Shown here piece by piece: positions 1 through 11,297 of a stretch of DNA of 64,000 nt. Origin of the DNA: Moringa oleifera (taxonomy: Eukaryota > Streptophyta > Magnoliopsida > Brassicales > Moringaceae); NCBI GenBank assembly GCA_021397835.1, contig JAJFZO010000049.1, forward strand, positions 1,369,001 through 1,433,000, written 5' to 3'. The position numbers were made by a program, and so were the translations under genes. Position 1 is the stretch's first letter; every line of letters begins with the position of its first letter. Below the pieces are notes generated by a model that saw nothing but the letters and a program-made list of their open reading frames with translations, did no database searches and had not been told where the DNA came from.

Positions 1-374
1 AAGGTATGCTCCCCTTTCTGTTGGTTAATCTTTTACTATCAGGGTTGGCCTGTTAATAACATATAATGGAGATCTGAAGTTCCAAATGGCATAAAATGTT
101 GAAACTATAAGAAAGAATACTGGTGTTCAGATCAGTCTGTTTGCTGTTTATCTGACTTATTTTTTTCTAATGCTGACAGGTGCCTGTTGCTGCTGCAGTT
201 TATTATGAAGACATGTATGTCAACTTCAAGCTAGCCATGGAAACATCTTCTCAGATAGCCCGAATCCGGCTGTGGATAACCAACGAATATATGCATTCTG
301 GTCTTCGTGATGCTGGGGCACAGGTTCTTGGTCATTTGATGGGAATGTTAAATGGAAAGAAGCCTTTGTTCTGA
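1..374 (+). CDS. Prolyl-aminopeptidase-like alpha/beta hydrolase, 3' end only
   Basis: Only the end of this gene is in the window. Bases 1-3 (AAG) look like the end of an upstream exon because GTATGC follows; the intron runs 4-179 and ends in a pyrimidine-rich tract plus CAG. The last exon is 180-374 and ends in TGA. It encodes 64 residues including AVYYEDMYVNFKLAMET, IRLWITNEYMHSG and the C-terminus NGKKPLF. I recall this as the conserved tail of the plant prolyl-aminopeptidase-like alpha/beta hydrolases (Arabidopsis At3g61540). The catalytic core lies outside the window, so enzyme class cannot be checked here. Gene order supports the call, because At3g61550, At3g61560 and At3g61570 have counterparts further right. 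A polyadenylation-like AATAAA sits at 475-480. Confidence 0.6.
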
Positions 375-2616
375 TCCCCACTAGTTCAAGCACATCCTGA
401 AGTTTAGAACAAGGCCTATATATTATGAGCTGAATTTCGCCCTCAATCTAGAGAATATGCAACTACCATTCTTTAATAAAAAAGAGCTATTTGTTTCTCA
501 TCCAATCAAAATGCTGTACTATGTGATATTAAGTAAGGACAAATTTAACTCCACAAGGTATCTTGGGTCTGAGATTCAGGCCTGCCTCCTTGCTGCTGCC
601 CCAAACTTCTGCGAAGCAGATGTTCCCTTTATTAGGCGTGCATGAAGACAGTTAACAGTAAACTTATTAAGTGAGACAGCATTCTCTAGCAAGCACGACG
701 CCAGTTCCGCCTTTCTCCGCTTCTGCTTCTTCTCTGACTCTCCCTATTTTTCTGAACATGGGTGGAATCACAGTCCAATGTGTCTGCAAGACAAAAGTGA
801 GCAGATTATTTCACTGCGAATGTTATAACTGATGCAATACTAATGACTGAATGTAAGAAAAATAGAATTCCATCACTTCGGGATGTACTGAATAATACCA
901 CTACTGTAAATTGGTGCAAGGAAGGAGATGCCTTTGTCAATAGAGTGAGACCAAGGAAGCTTTATAAACATTCAGTATCAAATGTTGGGAGACTTTGTTA
1001 ACTCAGGAAGCTTTCTCTTTACGAAAATTCAAGAAGAAATGATCTCATTATTTTTTGCTTATATATGATAAATAGATATTAAATAAGTATATCTTAAAAT
1101 TCAGCCAAAGTTAATTAAAACTTACTAACAATTTAGGGCCATCACATGCAAAAATGAAGACTCCATGATAAATAAAAATAAATATTATTTAAAAAAAATT
1201 AAATTTTATATTTCTTTCAAATTAAATCATAATTTTTAAACTATTTTTAAACAAATATTAAACTATCAAATTAGGTTAAATTAAACTTTATTAAATAATT
1301 TAAAAATTAAAAATATTAAAATTTAAAATATTTTACAATAAGTTTTAACTTAAAATTTTTATAAATATAAAAAAATATTTCAAGTATCATCATAAAAAAA
1401 TTTAAAATTTATTTTAGTATTAAAACTATTTTAAAAAAATTTATGCTATCACAAATTTTTAAAATTCACAAAAAATAGCTATTTAATCTAAAATTATTTA
1501 AAATTAAGATATACAATTTAAAATTTAATTTATTATTTATTAAATATTTTAATAATAAAATATTATTAAATTTTTTATAATTATTTTTATTAAAATTTAA
1601 TTTAAATAAAATTAATAAATAAAATTTTATTTGAAAACGTTTTAAAAATGAGAGGGAAAGCGCAAAAACTTAAGGTTTGACCCTTAACCAAATAATAATC
1701 ATAAATTTAATTTATATTTATTTTTTACACAAATATGGTTAATAAATGATTATTAAATGAAAATTTATTTTAATTTTAATTTTTTATCAATACATATATA
1801 TTATAAAAAAAGTAAAAATAGTATAATATTTTAATATTTATTTAATGCCACTAATCAAATTCGTATTTTTAAAAATAATAAAAAAAATATTAATTTTTTT
1901 AATTTAATTTAAATTAAATCTTATTTTAAATTTAAAATTATTTTTGTAATCAAAAAATTTTTAAAATAATTTAAATAAATTATTTATTTTATTTTAAGCT
2001 CATCTTTTACATTTAAATAATTTTTTATATAATACTAACTTTATAATTTTTTAAATATTTTAATATTTTAAATTTAAAAATATATATTTCAGTATTTGTA
2101 AAATTTTAAAATTTTTTATGATGATAATTTGAATATTTTTTAATAAAAAATTTTAATTTAAAATTTATTATATAAAATTTTTAATTTAAATTTTTCTGAT
2201 TTTTTAATTTTATAAAAAAATTAAATTAATAAATTTTATTTTTATTTTTAATATAAAATTTTAATTAATAATATAAGATAAACATAAAAAAATTATGATT
2301 CCTTTATCCATCATAAAATTAACTCCTTTTTCTGCTTTTTAAAATTGGATACCTTAAATAAACAAGATCCCATATGGGCGACTCTCTTCTGCCCTCTGCA
2401 ACTGCCATATAGGGTTTATCAAGGGGTTTTTCAGATTAGCCCGACTTCTAACTTTATAAATCGAAGTAAGGCCCTTTCCGTCTCTGACTCCCTGTATATA
2501 CATGTATGTCGCTGTGTGTGCCTATGTCTGTGTATTGTGGATTTACACTCTCTCTTATCTCACTTAAATTTGCCAATTTTTTTTTCTCCTTCTAGTTTTT
2601 GTCCTCTAGATTGAGA
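375..2616. other. 3' UTR, AT-rich intergenic DNA and mL46 leader
   Basis: No gene is supported here. The first few hundred bases are the probable 3' UTR of the hydrolase. From about 1020 to 2340 the DNA is almost pure A/T with no coding structure, transposon ends or inverted repeats that I can recognise. From about 2340 composition returns to normal; 2345-2614 is open but reads as the leader of the mL46 gene. It carries a telo-box-like AGGGTTT near 2411 and a short upstream ORF starting at the ATG near 2501. Confidence 0.6.
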
Positions 2617-5600
2617 ATGCGGAGGTCGTTGACGTCCTTGGCTCGACCTCTCGTGACGACGCGAGGTTTTTCAACTAGCTCCGATAAGATCGTAGCGTCC
2701 GTCCTGTTTGAGAGATTACCGGTTGTTATTCCCAAAATTGATCCTGTGGTTTATGCCTTTCAGGAGTTTTCGTGAGTTTCTCTTGTTTTTCCCCCTCACT
2801 CGTTTCTTTGTTCTGTTTGATTGATTAGAAAATGAGGGAGATCAAAATAAAATGGATGCAGATACGGGACATTACTTCTGATTGCTTTTTCTGAGAACAG
2901 GAAATTGAGTAGCTTAACTATTAGTAAAATTCGGCGACTGTTGTATAACTTTAAATTTTCTTTTCCCAGAGTTATTGGGAATTAGAAAATAAAGAGATTA
3001 CCTTGGTATAGTTAAGTGATGGGAGAAGAAAAACCGGGAAAATTGAACTGTCAATCCCAACTTTAGTATTTTACAATATAGTCTGGACTTTGTAAAGCAA
3101 AAGAATGCTCTTTAATGGTGCAATTTGATAATTTAAGTTGTGCCTTGCATTATTTGCTATTAAAACTACCTATAACATATAATGCAAAAGCATTCTTCTG
3201 TTCGTTCCTTTCATTTCTCTGCTATGAATATGAGATTTAGGGAATAGAAACCAGGTTTATAATTGGTATTGTTGTCATGTGGACTGATTAGTATAAGTGA
3301 ACTGGTTTTATGTTTCACCTTTACTCCATTGGCTACAAGTTTTGTATTTCTGTTTACTAATATGAAGGATTTTTTTCCTTGTGAGGCAGATTCCGGTGGC
3401 AGCAGCAGTATCGACGCAGATATCCAGATGAATTTTTAGACATTTCTAAGTCTAGGTAGGTTTAGACACACTTGTTTATCATCTGATGTTTGTCTTTGTT
3501 GAGATAGTTCTTTTAAGGTTTTACTTTCTTCTGGTTTTGGTACTTATAAGATGTTCTCACATTTGAACAAATAATCTCTACCAACCTATAGTGATTTTGT
3601 TTTATGCTGATGCTGCCTAAATGTTGCATTCATTAAATATTCTCTTTCTTGGTTTTTCTGCTCTTAACCTCAATAAGACTCAGTTATGATTGTTAGATGA
3701 GTTTGTTGTTTCAAGTTAACATTATTTAGCATACGAGCTCATGTATGTGGTGTTAAACATCAGATCATGAAGCATGTACATTTAGACTAGTTTCCAGACT
3801 ATAATCTGTTATCTCCATGATTTGTTTCATGTGCATATGCTTCTCATGTAATTTGTTCATCTTGCTGTCCATGGGAGTATTATTATTAGAATATTTCAAA
3901 GTTAGTGCTGTTATGTTTAGTATTGGAATCTTGTTAGTCTGTCGGGACGATTCATTGTGGGTTGTAAGAAGAGAGGTAAAACTAATTCAATTCTTCTGAT
4001 AAACTGTATTTCAAATCTATTCAATCTTGCAGAGTTTTTAGACAAGATGCTTGTGTGAGGAAGGACAATGTTTGATCATGTTACATAAGTAGAGAAAAAG
4101 AATAACTAAGCATGATACCTTATGGTGAATGTTAACTTTGTTTACGGTCTGACCTAAATAGTAAAGTATTGCAAAGTTTTCGTACTATCTAGATTTGTGA
4201 TAAATTTATTTCTTTCATTGTATGAAGCCTGTGTTTGTATTTCTAGAACAATGAAAGATGTTATTTTATTTCATTATCTATCATGGCTCACTGTATGTGT
4301 GACATTAGCAAAGTCTATTGAAAGCGATTTGTCATTGATGAATGTCCATATTTCTCTCCCATCCTCACTTTCAACTGCATGCATGTGCAGTACACCTGGA
4401 TGTTCATTGAGATAGATGCAGATGAAAGTTCTGGTCACTAATATTGTGGAACTCATTTGCAAACAGGGGAAAAGGTGATTATCAAATTGACTATGTACCT
4501 GCTCCACGCATCACTGAAGCTGACAAAACAAATGATAAAAAGTAAGTTGTTCTAATACTATACAATCATGTTTTTCATGTATCGCTACCTTAAAAAGATC
4601 CGACTGGGATGAGATTTGTTTAATTTGAGGATCATCCTCTTTTGCTAGTCAGTGGGTATTTAATTTAAGCTCTTGAAATAGAATGCTTGAGTGGGGAGTC
4701 ATTGAGACTGTGTCTTAATTTAAGTTGGTTCTTCTTTATTGTTTCGTTATCATCAGATGAATTTCTCCACCTTTAATTTTGATCTATGGTGAATTCTGGT
4801 CAATGTTAATAGTATGTGTCCAGAAGAAGAATTTACAGTCTCTATGGAAGGTAAATGAAAGAATTCAGTCTGTTACTTAAATGAATTGTATTTTTTAAAA
4901 AGTAAAATTACATCAATTTGCATGCAATATTCTGCATGAAGTCTCATTTTGACTTCAATGGTTGAATGTAATAGAGAGCAGATAATATTACAGTTCTCAT
5001 GTTAACTTTCTTCTTGTAACTGACATAAATTGTAGGCTGTTATGGCACATAAATGTGATTTATTATTCAGGTGAAGAAGTTGGCATATGTGCTACCAAAC
5101 TTTGTTTTGCGTTATACTTAGTTAACTATGATTTGTGTGATTATGCTTCACAGTTAAGTCATGCAGTCACTGTGTTGTGTGATTCTAGGTTCTCTGGTCT
5201 AGGGGAGTGAAGTGCTCCCATCATGCATTTAGTTAGGTTTATGTTGGAGTTAGCTTGAACCTGATATTTTCTAGAATTATTAATGTTCTGACTCAGAATA
5301 TTATGAACTTGTTTTTGCCAGGTCATTACAGAGGGCACTTGACACTAGACTGTATCTTCTCCTCTATAGTGACACTTTTGGGGCTCCCGGTGGGAAGCCT
5401 GTCTGGCATTTTCCCCAAAAAGTGTACGAGTCTGAAGAGACATTGCGTAAGGTAACTGCTGCTTCTTGTTCTTCTTCCCCGTCTTATTTTTCCAGTTCTT
5501 CTTATGTAAGTTCCAAATATTTCTAGTGTGCAGAGTCTGCATTAAAATCTGTTATAGGAGACCTTTCCCACACATATTTTGTTGGAAATGCTCCCATGGG

Positions 5601-5954
5601 TCATGTGGTTAAACAGTCTACAGAGGACGTGCCTGACCTACCACCTTACAAGGTATCTTTTCAAGTGTCAATATTTGTTGGCCAGTTCATGACATAGCAT
5701 CCCAAATATAGTTTATCTTCACTAGTAACTAAATAATGTGCCTTTCTTGTTTAGGCTAAATTATGTTTTTTTTAATTTCCGTGCTTGATTTTTTTTCTTT
5801 TTTTTGTCAGCAATTCTTCTTTAAATCCCAAGTAATTGCAACCAACAAATTTAACATTGGGAAGTGTGAGGATTTTGCTTGGGTTACGAAGGATGAGCTG
5901 TTGGAGTATTTCCCTGAGCAAGCAGAATTCTTTAGAAAGATGATCATCAGCTGA
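2617..5954 (+). CDS. Mitochondrial large-subunit ribosomal protein mL46 (DECOY-like)
   Basis: Six coding exons: 2617-2771, 3390-3455, 4467-4541, 5322-5451, 5527-5652 and 5811-5954. All have GT-AG borders and the frame is continuous, giving 231 residues. The N-terminus (MRRSLTSLARPLVTTRGFST) is rich in Arg, Ser and Thr with no acidic residue, as expected of a mitochondrial presequence. Then come VASVLFERLPVVIPKIDP, FRWRQQYRRRYPDEF, a NUDIX-fold-like middle (YLLLYSDTFGAPGGKPVWHF), YFVGNAPMGHVVKQ, and the C-terminal FAWVTKDELLEYFPEQAEFF. This is the order in mL46/MRPL46, a structural protein of the mitoribosome large subunit; the Arabidopsis homologue is At1g14620 (DECOY). The start was chosen because it is the first ATG giving the presequence, and the length matches the family. 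Function in organellar translation is inferred from homology. Confidence 0.9.
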
Positions 5955-7233
5955 TGTGGAGTCCCTGATTTGACCTTGAGCCACATTTTAGTCTTGTCAG
6001 AATCATAATTGTGGTTTCTTATATGAAAAAAAAATCATTAATATGGTTGAAGTGTATTTGTTCTGCAGTCAAATTCTTGAAACTTCAACCCCATGCCTGA
6101 GAGATTTGATTCTACTTGATATTGGATAAATTGAGGCCTCAAGGTGCCGTAATTCAGAGTTTGGAACCCCCTGTAACAAGTTTTTCTGGTTCGACATAAG
6201 CTTTGTAGTGAAAATTTTGGATATTCTATTGGAGATATATGGTGCATGGAACTTGTCCTGATATGCATCTGTTTCTTTCTGTTCTTCCAGTAATCTCCAC
6301 ATTGGCAAGTTTTATATGTTTGGTTTTCTTGGCAAAAAAATCTATATGAACCTGCTACTCAGCCGATTCATCTTGATGACCTATATGGTTACTTATGATG
6401 TTGATTGTGGTATGTAGTATTCTTCCTTGGTAGATTGGGTGTATTATGAAATGGCATGTTACCAATCAGGAGCTAGAAAAGGCTTGGGAAGTCACTACAG
6501 GTGACCTAATCAGGACTCTCCCTTTCCAAGCTTGTTTGCTATCATGTGTCCATGCACTTTGGCTTGCCTTGCTTGAGTAGGAAACGAAGGTTCATCCAGA
6601 GCACCCCAAATCCTTTCTTCAATAATGGTGAAGTTTTTATGACATATATTATGTCTTTTATATTCACATAAATCCCTTTATTTTGTTTAAACTGTAATTG
6701 AGATCGAAGGGGACAGGCATAGTCATCAAAATGCTGACTTCTTTTTCTTGATGAACTTGGTTTACGACTGAATATTTCGTACAGGAAATTAAAGTAGCTG
6801 CAGTTGATCTAATTGGTCAAAAGAAAACACCAGTGCTTGGTTGGTAAACAGTATAGCATATACAAAAGAAGACATTGGGGTTACTGAAACGTAGCATGTC
6901 CTAAATGAATGGTTCTCTTTTGGCAAATAAGAATGTGAAACATCGGTGATAACGATGCATATATAGGACGTACACTTTTCACTGAAGGGCAGGTGAACAG
7001 AAGTAGGTATGATTTAGTTGGGTTTACCCATGAAACTCAGACTAGTCTCTCCATCCTCCATCTCCACATCACAAGCCAAAGCACCATATTTTCTCTCTCT
7101 CTTTCTCTGTAAATATATCCGTGGGTCTATCCACCCTCTTCTCACCTTCCATGATATCACTTCCCTTGACCCATATTAACCTTCCTTCTCTTCCATTCTC
7201 AGTTCCTCTCTCAACTCTTTGAGCTCTTCCCCC
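5955..7233. other. mL46 3' UTR, intergenic DNA and WRKY upstream region
   Basis: No gene seen. Short open frames here lack coding character. The last 170 bases before the WRKY start are CT-rich (for example 7090-7112), typical of a plant 5' leader. Confidence 0.6.
7166..7171 (+). promoter_or_regulatory. W-box (TTGACC) just upstream of the WRKY gene
   Basis: TTGACC fits the W-box TTGAC[C/T], the site bound by WRKY factors, and lies 63 bases before the WRKY start codon, probably in the leader. WRKY autoregulation through such boxes is common. One six-base match can occur by chance. Confidence 0.3.
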
Positions 7234-7965
7234 ATGGCTGCCCAAGAACTTCCACAACCTGATCCAGAGCTTTTATCTCCGCCATTGCCACCTCTTAACA
7301 CTCCCTATCTCTTCACACCCTCGCTTCCGTCCTCCTCACACCAGCCTCCAATCTCTCCTGACATTTACTGGGCCGACCTCGTCTCCAGCCAACCCATGGT
7401 CGGAGGCAATCAACCTTCATCAGCGGAAAGTACCCCGGCGTTGGCTGAAAACGGGTCAACTGACCAAGAAGACAGGACTAACAGGGATAAGAAGAAAGGT
7501 AGTAGACTGAAGAAGGTGACTCGGCCTAGGTTCGCGTTCCAGACGAGGAGTGCAGATGATATTCTTGACGATGGATACCGGTGGAGGAAATACGGACAGA
7601 AAGCTGTCAAGAACAGCCTATATCCCAGGTGCGTTCATTAATGTTACAGAGACTCTCGCTCTTCACACTGCATCCATGTTCCATGTGTTTCTCTAATGCC
7701 CAGTTTCTTCATATTCCATTAATAATCATTCACTGATATCTTTCATCATTTCCTTACGTGAACAAAACGAAGGAGCTACTACCGCTGCACGCACCACACA
7801 TGCAACGTGAAAAAACAGGTGCAGAGGTTGTCCAAGGACACAAGCATCGTCGTCACAACTTACGAAGGAATTCACAACCATCCTTGCGAGAAGCTCATGG
7901 AAACCCTAACCCCTCTACTTAAGCAGATGCAGTTCCTCACCTCCTCTCTAGGATCTAATGTATAA
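7234..7965 (+). CDS. WRKY transcription factor, group IIc (WRKY43/24/56-like)
   Basis: Two exons, 7234-7628 and 7773-7965, encode 195 residues. The start is the ATG at 7234 (CCCCCATGGCT); the frame is open further upstream but without an ATG. Residues 1-85 are rich in Pro and Ser and look disordered. A basic stretch ([10 protein letters not shown], 85-94) precedes the WRKY domain: WRKYGQK at 117-123 and a zinc site C137-x4-C142-x23-H166-x-H168. That spacing and the single domain place it in group IIc. The only intron splits the Arg codon of YPR-SYYRC inside the domain, the conserved intron position for most single-domain WRKY genes. The protein should bind W-boxes in the nucleus. Gene order with the LEA and ATL genes suggests it is the counterpart of Arabidopsis WRKY43 (At2g46130); this rests on recall. 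Confidence 0.93.
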
Positions 7966-9196
7966 GCTCATGACTACTTTCTTTACCCCATCACCTTACC
8001 ATTCTAATTAATTAGGTTGAAAAACACATCAAACAGAAGTGTCTAATTAAATTGTAATCTCTTCTTCCATTTTATAATTAATAGTTCTTCCATGTATACT
8101 TTGTTAATTAACTTTCTGGGTTTGTACCAAATAGACTTATCATCGTCTAGCTAGTTCTGTTTACATAAATGGACAACGATCTGTTTGTAATATTAGGATA
8201 TGATATAAAGTATGATCAGAATGTGTAATTGTATGATATAATGTAAAATAATAAATGTGACTTAAAAAAAAAAGGAATTTGTAAAAGGTTGAAGATAAGA
8301 AAGAATTGATATATATATATATATATATAATAAGGTAATCTCCAATATTCATCTTCGGAAAGTGCTGATATAAGTACTCTTTTATAATTTATTATATTAA
8401 TATAATTATAAATAAATAAATAAATAAAATTTTAATTATATATTTTATTGCATTATCACAAGCTAATATATTCTTCAAAAACTTATCACAGATTAAATGA
8501 ACAGAATGGCTTAATCCGGTCAGCAAATATTACACATGACATTAAACTGGGGTAGGCCATAACACATGCGCGCAGTTTGCACACGTGTTTATAAACATTC
8601 TTTTTTTTTTAATACTGGGGATAGGCCTCATGGCCCATTGGTAAACTTGTAATAAACACAAAACCCAGACCCAAAAACAACCATATTTCTTGGAAATGAT
8701 ATAATGACTTTTCATTCTGTGTTCAACAATTTCCATTAAAAAAAAACAGCTTTCTTCAGTTTACAGATTTAGTCAAACTTGGCTCAACTTTATAATTCAC
8801 TTGCCTATCTTTTCTTCTTTTCATTGGTTCCTTGCTTCCTATACTTTCTTTCTTGTATCTTAACAGAAGTGGAACCACAGCTCCATGAAGGTACAGGTAC
8901 GCCTCTTAGTTTCTTCCCCATTTTCTTATTTTTGTTATTTTCTCTTCATAGTTGATAAATTTGCTCGGCAAACTAACACAATTTCTGCCCTTATGAAGCA
9001 TCTAGTGATTCTTACTGCCTCGCGTGGCACTTGTTAATCAGGAATTGTGCATATTAAATAATATGCTACCAAAAGCAGCGGATAAACTCCAAAGAAAAAT
9101 TCGCGTAAAATCTTAATCACGAATCAATTCCTCGTTGAAAAAGAAACCCATCATTCTAAGCATAGATCTTCTTCCACGGAGAACCCACGAGGCACA
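7966..9196. other. WRKY 3' UTR and LEA14 upstream intergenic DNA
   Basis: No gene seen. It holds an (AT)n microsatellite at 8309-8329 and an A/T-rich patch at 8370-8460. The 3' part is the distal promoter of LEA14. Confidence 0.55.
8309..8329. repeat. (AT)n microsatellite
   Basis: About ten uninterrupted AT units in the WRKY-LEA14 intergenic region. Confidence 0.9.
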
Positions 9197-9270
9197 CACG
9201 TGTTCACTCACGCGTCTGCATCAAGAGGTCTCACGCGTACACGCGTCACCAACCCACATCTTTATATAGC
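9197..9270 (+). promoter_or_regulatory. LEA14 proximal promoter: G-box/ABRE, three ACGCGT elements, TATA box
   Basis: CACGTG at 9197-9202 sits in ACACACGTGT, a classic ABRE/G-box. ACGCGT occurs at 9210-9215, 9233-9238 and 9241-9246; the last two are only two bases apart. ACGCGT is the core of coupling element CE3, which acts with ABREs in ABA-responsive promoters. A TATA box (TTATATAG) follows at 9262-9269, so transcription probably starts near 9295, about 90 bases before the ATG at 9389. The arrangement fits a gene induced by ABA, drying or salt. Regulation is inferred, not shown. Confidence 0.7.
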
Positions 9271-9388
9271 CTGAACCATGCCCATCGTAGCTAAAACAAA
9301 AACAAAGGGCTCGTGAATCTGTCTGTTTCGGACGTAAATCCTTGAACATCGGTTTTCTTTTTTGTTGGTTTCTATTACGGTGCAGGCG

Positions 9389-10305
9389 ATGTCGCAGTTG
9401 CTGGACAAGGCCAAGAACTTTGTGGCAGACAAGGTCGCCAATGTCAAGATGCCAGAGGCTTCCCTCACTGACGTTGATTTGAACGGCGTGAACCTTGGCT
9501 CCGTTGATTACGATGCGAAGGTCTCTGTGATTAATCCCTATGGCTGCCCAATACCCATTTGCCAGATCTCTTATAAACTCAAATCTGCTGGCAGGTCAGA
9601 TCCTATTTTCCATCTTTATGAGCTTTCCTTTCGTTTCTTTGTTTAGGGTTTATTTATTTTCTGTTTGGTTCATGGGGGAAGAAAAAGTTATGCATGATGC
9701 TCAGTGTGGTCATTAAGAACAGGGGCACCTTTTATTAGTCTAAGTGAGTGCTACCCAGATGATTTTTTTGCATTTTTTTTTTTATCGTAGCCAGCTTCTT
9801 CTGTTGATTTTTGATTTTTTTTTCTGAAGATTTGTTCTTTATTTAGGTAAAATGGGGGTAAAAAAGGTATGAACCATGCGTCCTGAGCAAGAAAATGATG
9901 AATAATGAACAGTAAAATGAAACAAAGGATACAGAGGAAGCACCCCAAAAAAGATTATGCTCTCATCCTGATCTTCCATTGTCCTTGCTGAATCGGGCCT
10001 ATTTTCTAGAGATCTTTCATTGGATTTTTTACTCTGTTTTTGTTTCGTGAAACAGAGAGATTGCGTCAGGAACCATACCCGACCCAGGGTCACTGAAGGC
10101 CAACGACACGACTCTGCTGCAGGTGCCGGTGAAGGTACCCCACAGCGTACTGGTGAGCTTGGCGAGGGACATTGGAGCCGACTGGGACATTGATTACGAG
10201 CTCGAGTTGGGTCTCACCATTGACCTCCCCGTCGTTGGGGACATCACCATCCCTCTCTCCAGGAAGGGCGAGATCAAGCTCCCTACCCTTTCTGATGCCT
10301 TTTAA
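9389..10305 (+). CDS. LEA14: LEA14 desiccation-related protein (LEA_2 family, soluble)
   Basis: Two exons, 9389-9594 and 10056-10305, encode 151 residues, the normal LEA14 length. The sequence begins MSQLLDKAKNFVADKVANVK and continues with the LEA_2/WHy-type domain: VNPYGCPIPI-like segment (VINPYGCPIPICQISY, about residues 49-64), SGTIPDPGSL, VPVKVPHSVL, DIDYELELGLTIDLPVVGD and the C-terminal KLPTLSDAF. There is no signal peptide or membrane segment, so it should be cytosolic. LEA14 is an atypical, folded LEA protein that accumulates in drought, salt and ABA; its biochemical action is not settled. The promoter just upstream carries ABRE and CE3-type elements. Neighbouring LEA_2 gene 11298-11954 belongs to the same Pfam family but is membrane anchored. 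Confidence 0.93.
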
Positions 10306-10589
10306 GGACAAATTACCCTCCTAAAAATCGACCAGTTTGCTTGTGTTCTATTGCTTCTGCCCTTCTTGTTTATCGCCATGGAGATCTGTAATGGCTTCTG
10401 CTTCTGTACTCCCTAGTGCTACTGTGTACGAACATGTTTAAGTTGACAATCATCTGAGTTGGCGCTCAACATAAAAAGTACAAAGGGTATTTTGGTAATT
10501 TAGTATATTGATGTAAAACAAAAAATAAGCAAAAATCTTAATGTGATAAATAAATAGAATTTATATAATATTAAGACCAAGAAACAAAT

Positions 10590-10662
10590 GGGGATGTAGC
10601 TCAGATGGTAGAGCGCTCGCTTAGCATGCGAGAGGTACGGGGATCGATACCCCGCATCTCCA
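10590..10662 (+). tRNA. tRNA-Ala (AGC)
   Basis: A 73-nt cloverleaf: acceptor GGGGATG pairs with CATCTCC, including the G3:U70 wobble that identifies tRNA-Ala; D-arm GCTCAGATGGTAGAGC; anticodon arm CTCGCTTAGCATGCGAG with anticodon AGC; T-arm GGGGATCGATACCCC; discriminator A at 10662; no CCA encoded, no intron. A CAA motif lies upstream (10585-10587) and a TTTT Pol III terminator at 10670-10673. Both A and B box sequences are intact. Confidence 0.97.
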
Positions 10663-11297
10663 TTTCTTGTTTTGAATCTTTATAAACCAGGCCTGCCCAT
10701 TGACGTTGATACGTAAGAATGGTCTAGCCCATATCAAGGCAAAAAATCAGCCCAACGAAAATTAATATTTCATAAATAGAACCCTAAAGTATTATTTATT
10801 TATTTGAATTTGATTATGTTATATCACACAAGACACATCACGCACTTATATTAAGTGCTACTCATGCACTTTCTTTAATCACCAAAGACAAATATTTTAG
10901 GGGGGGGGGGGGGGGGGGGGGGAAAAATCAAATGGTTGGTGGGTGGTGCACTCAAGAATATCATGACTTAGCACGATAATAAAATTTCAATAACTCAAAT
11001 CATGAAAATGTTAGAAATATTTGCTTTAAGTCTTAATTAGTGTTATAAATCAAATTAAGTAATAGTTAGGCCAAATTAATTGCAAATTAAAATAACCCAT
11101 GAATGTTAAAAGCTAGAATTTAATTCGACCATATGATACCCAAAAAAAAAAAAAAAAAAGACAAAACAGAACCATAAAGTCAACATTCAACGCCTTCCAA
11201 GTCCAAAGTCGTTTTCCTCCTTATAAACCCATTACAGTATACAGTCACGAGTACCCTTTCTTCCTTCTGGTTCGTCATCGGTTCTACAGTATACGCC
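10663..11297. other. Intergenic DNA upstream of the LEA_2 gene
   Basis: No gene seen. It contains the tRNA terminator, a G23 run (10900-10922) and an A18 run near 11142-11159. Confidence 0.6.
10900..10922. repeat. Homopolymer of 23 G
   Basis: Twenty-three consecutive G on the plus strand in otherwise AT-rich DNA. Long G runs are rare in plant genomes and can form G-quadruplexes. They are also a typical place for assembly or base-calling error, so the exact length is unreliable. Confidence 0.9.

Noticed and set aside
9278..9316. 12-codon uORF before LEA14
   Set aside because: Its ATG is only about 10 bases after the TATA box, so it is probably upstream of the transcription start.
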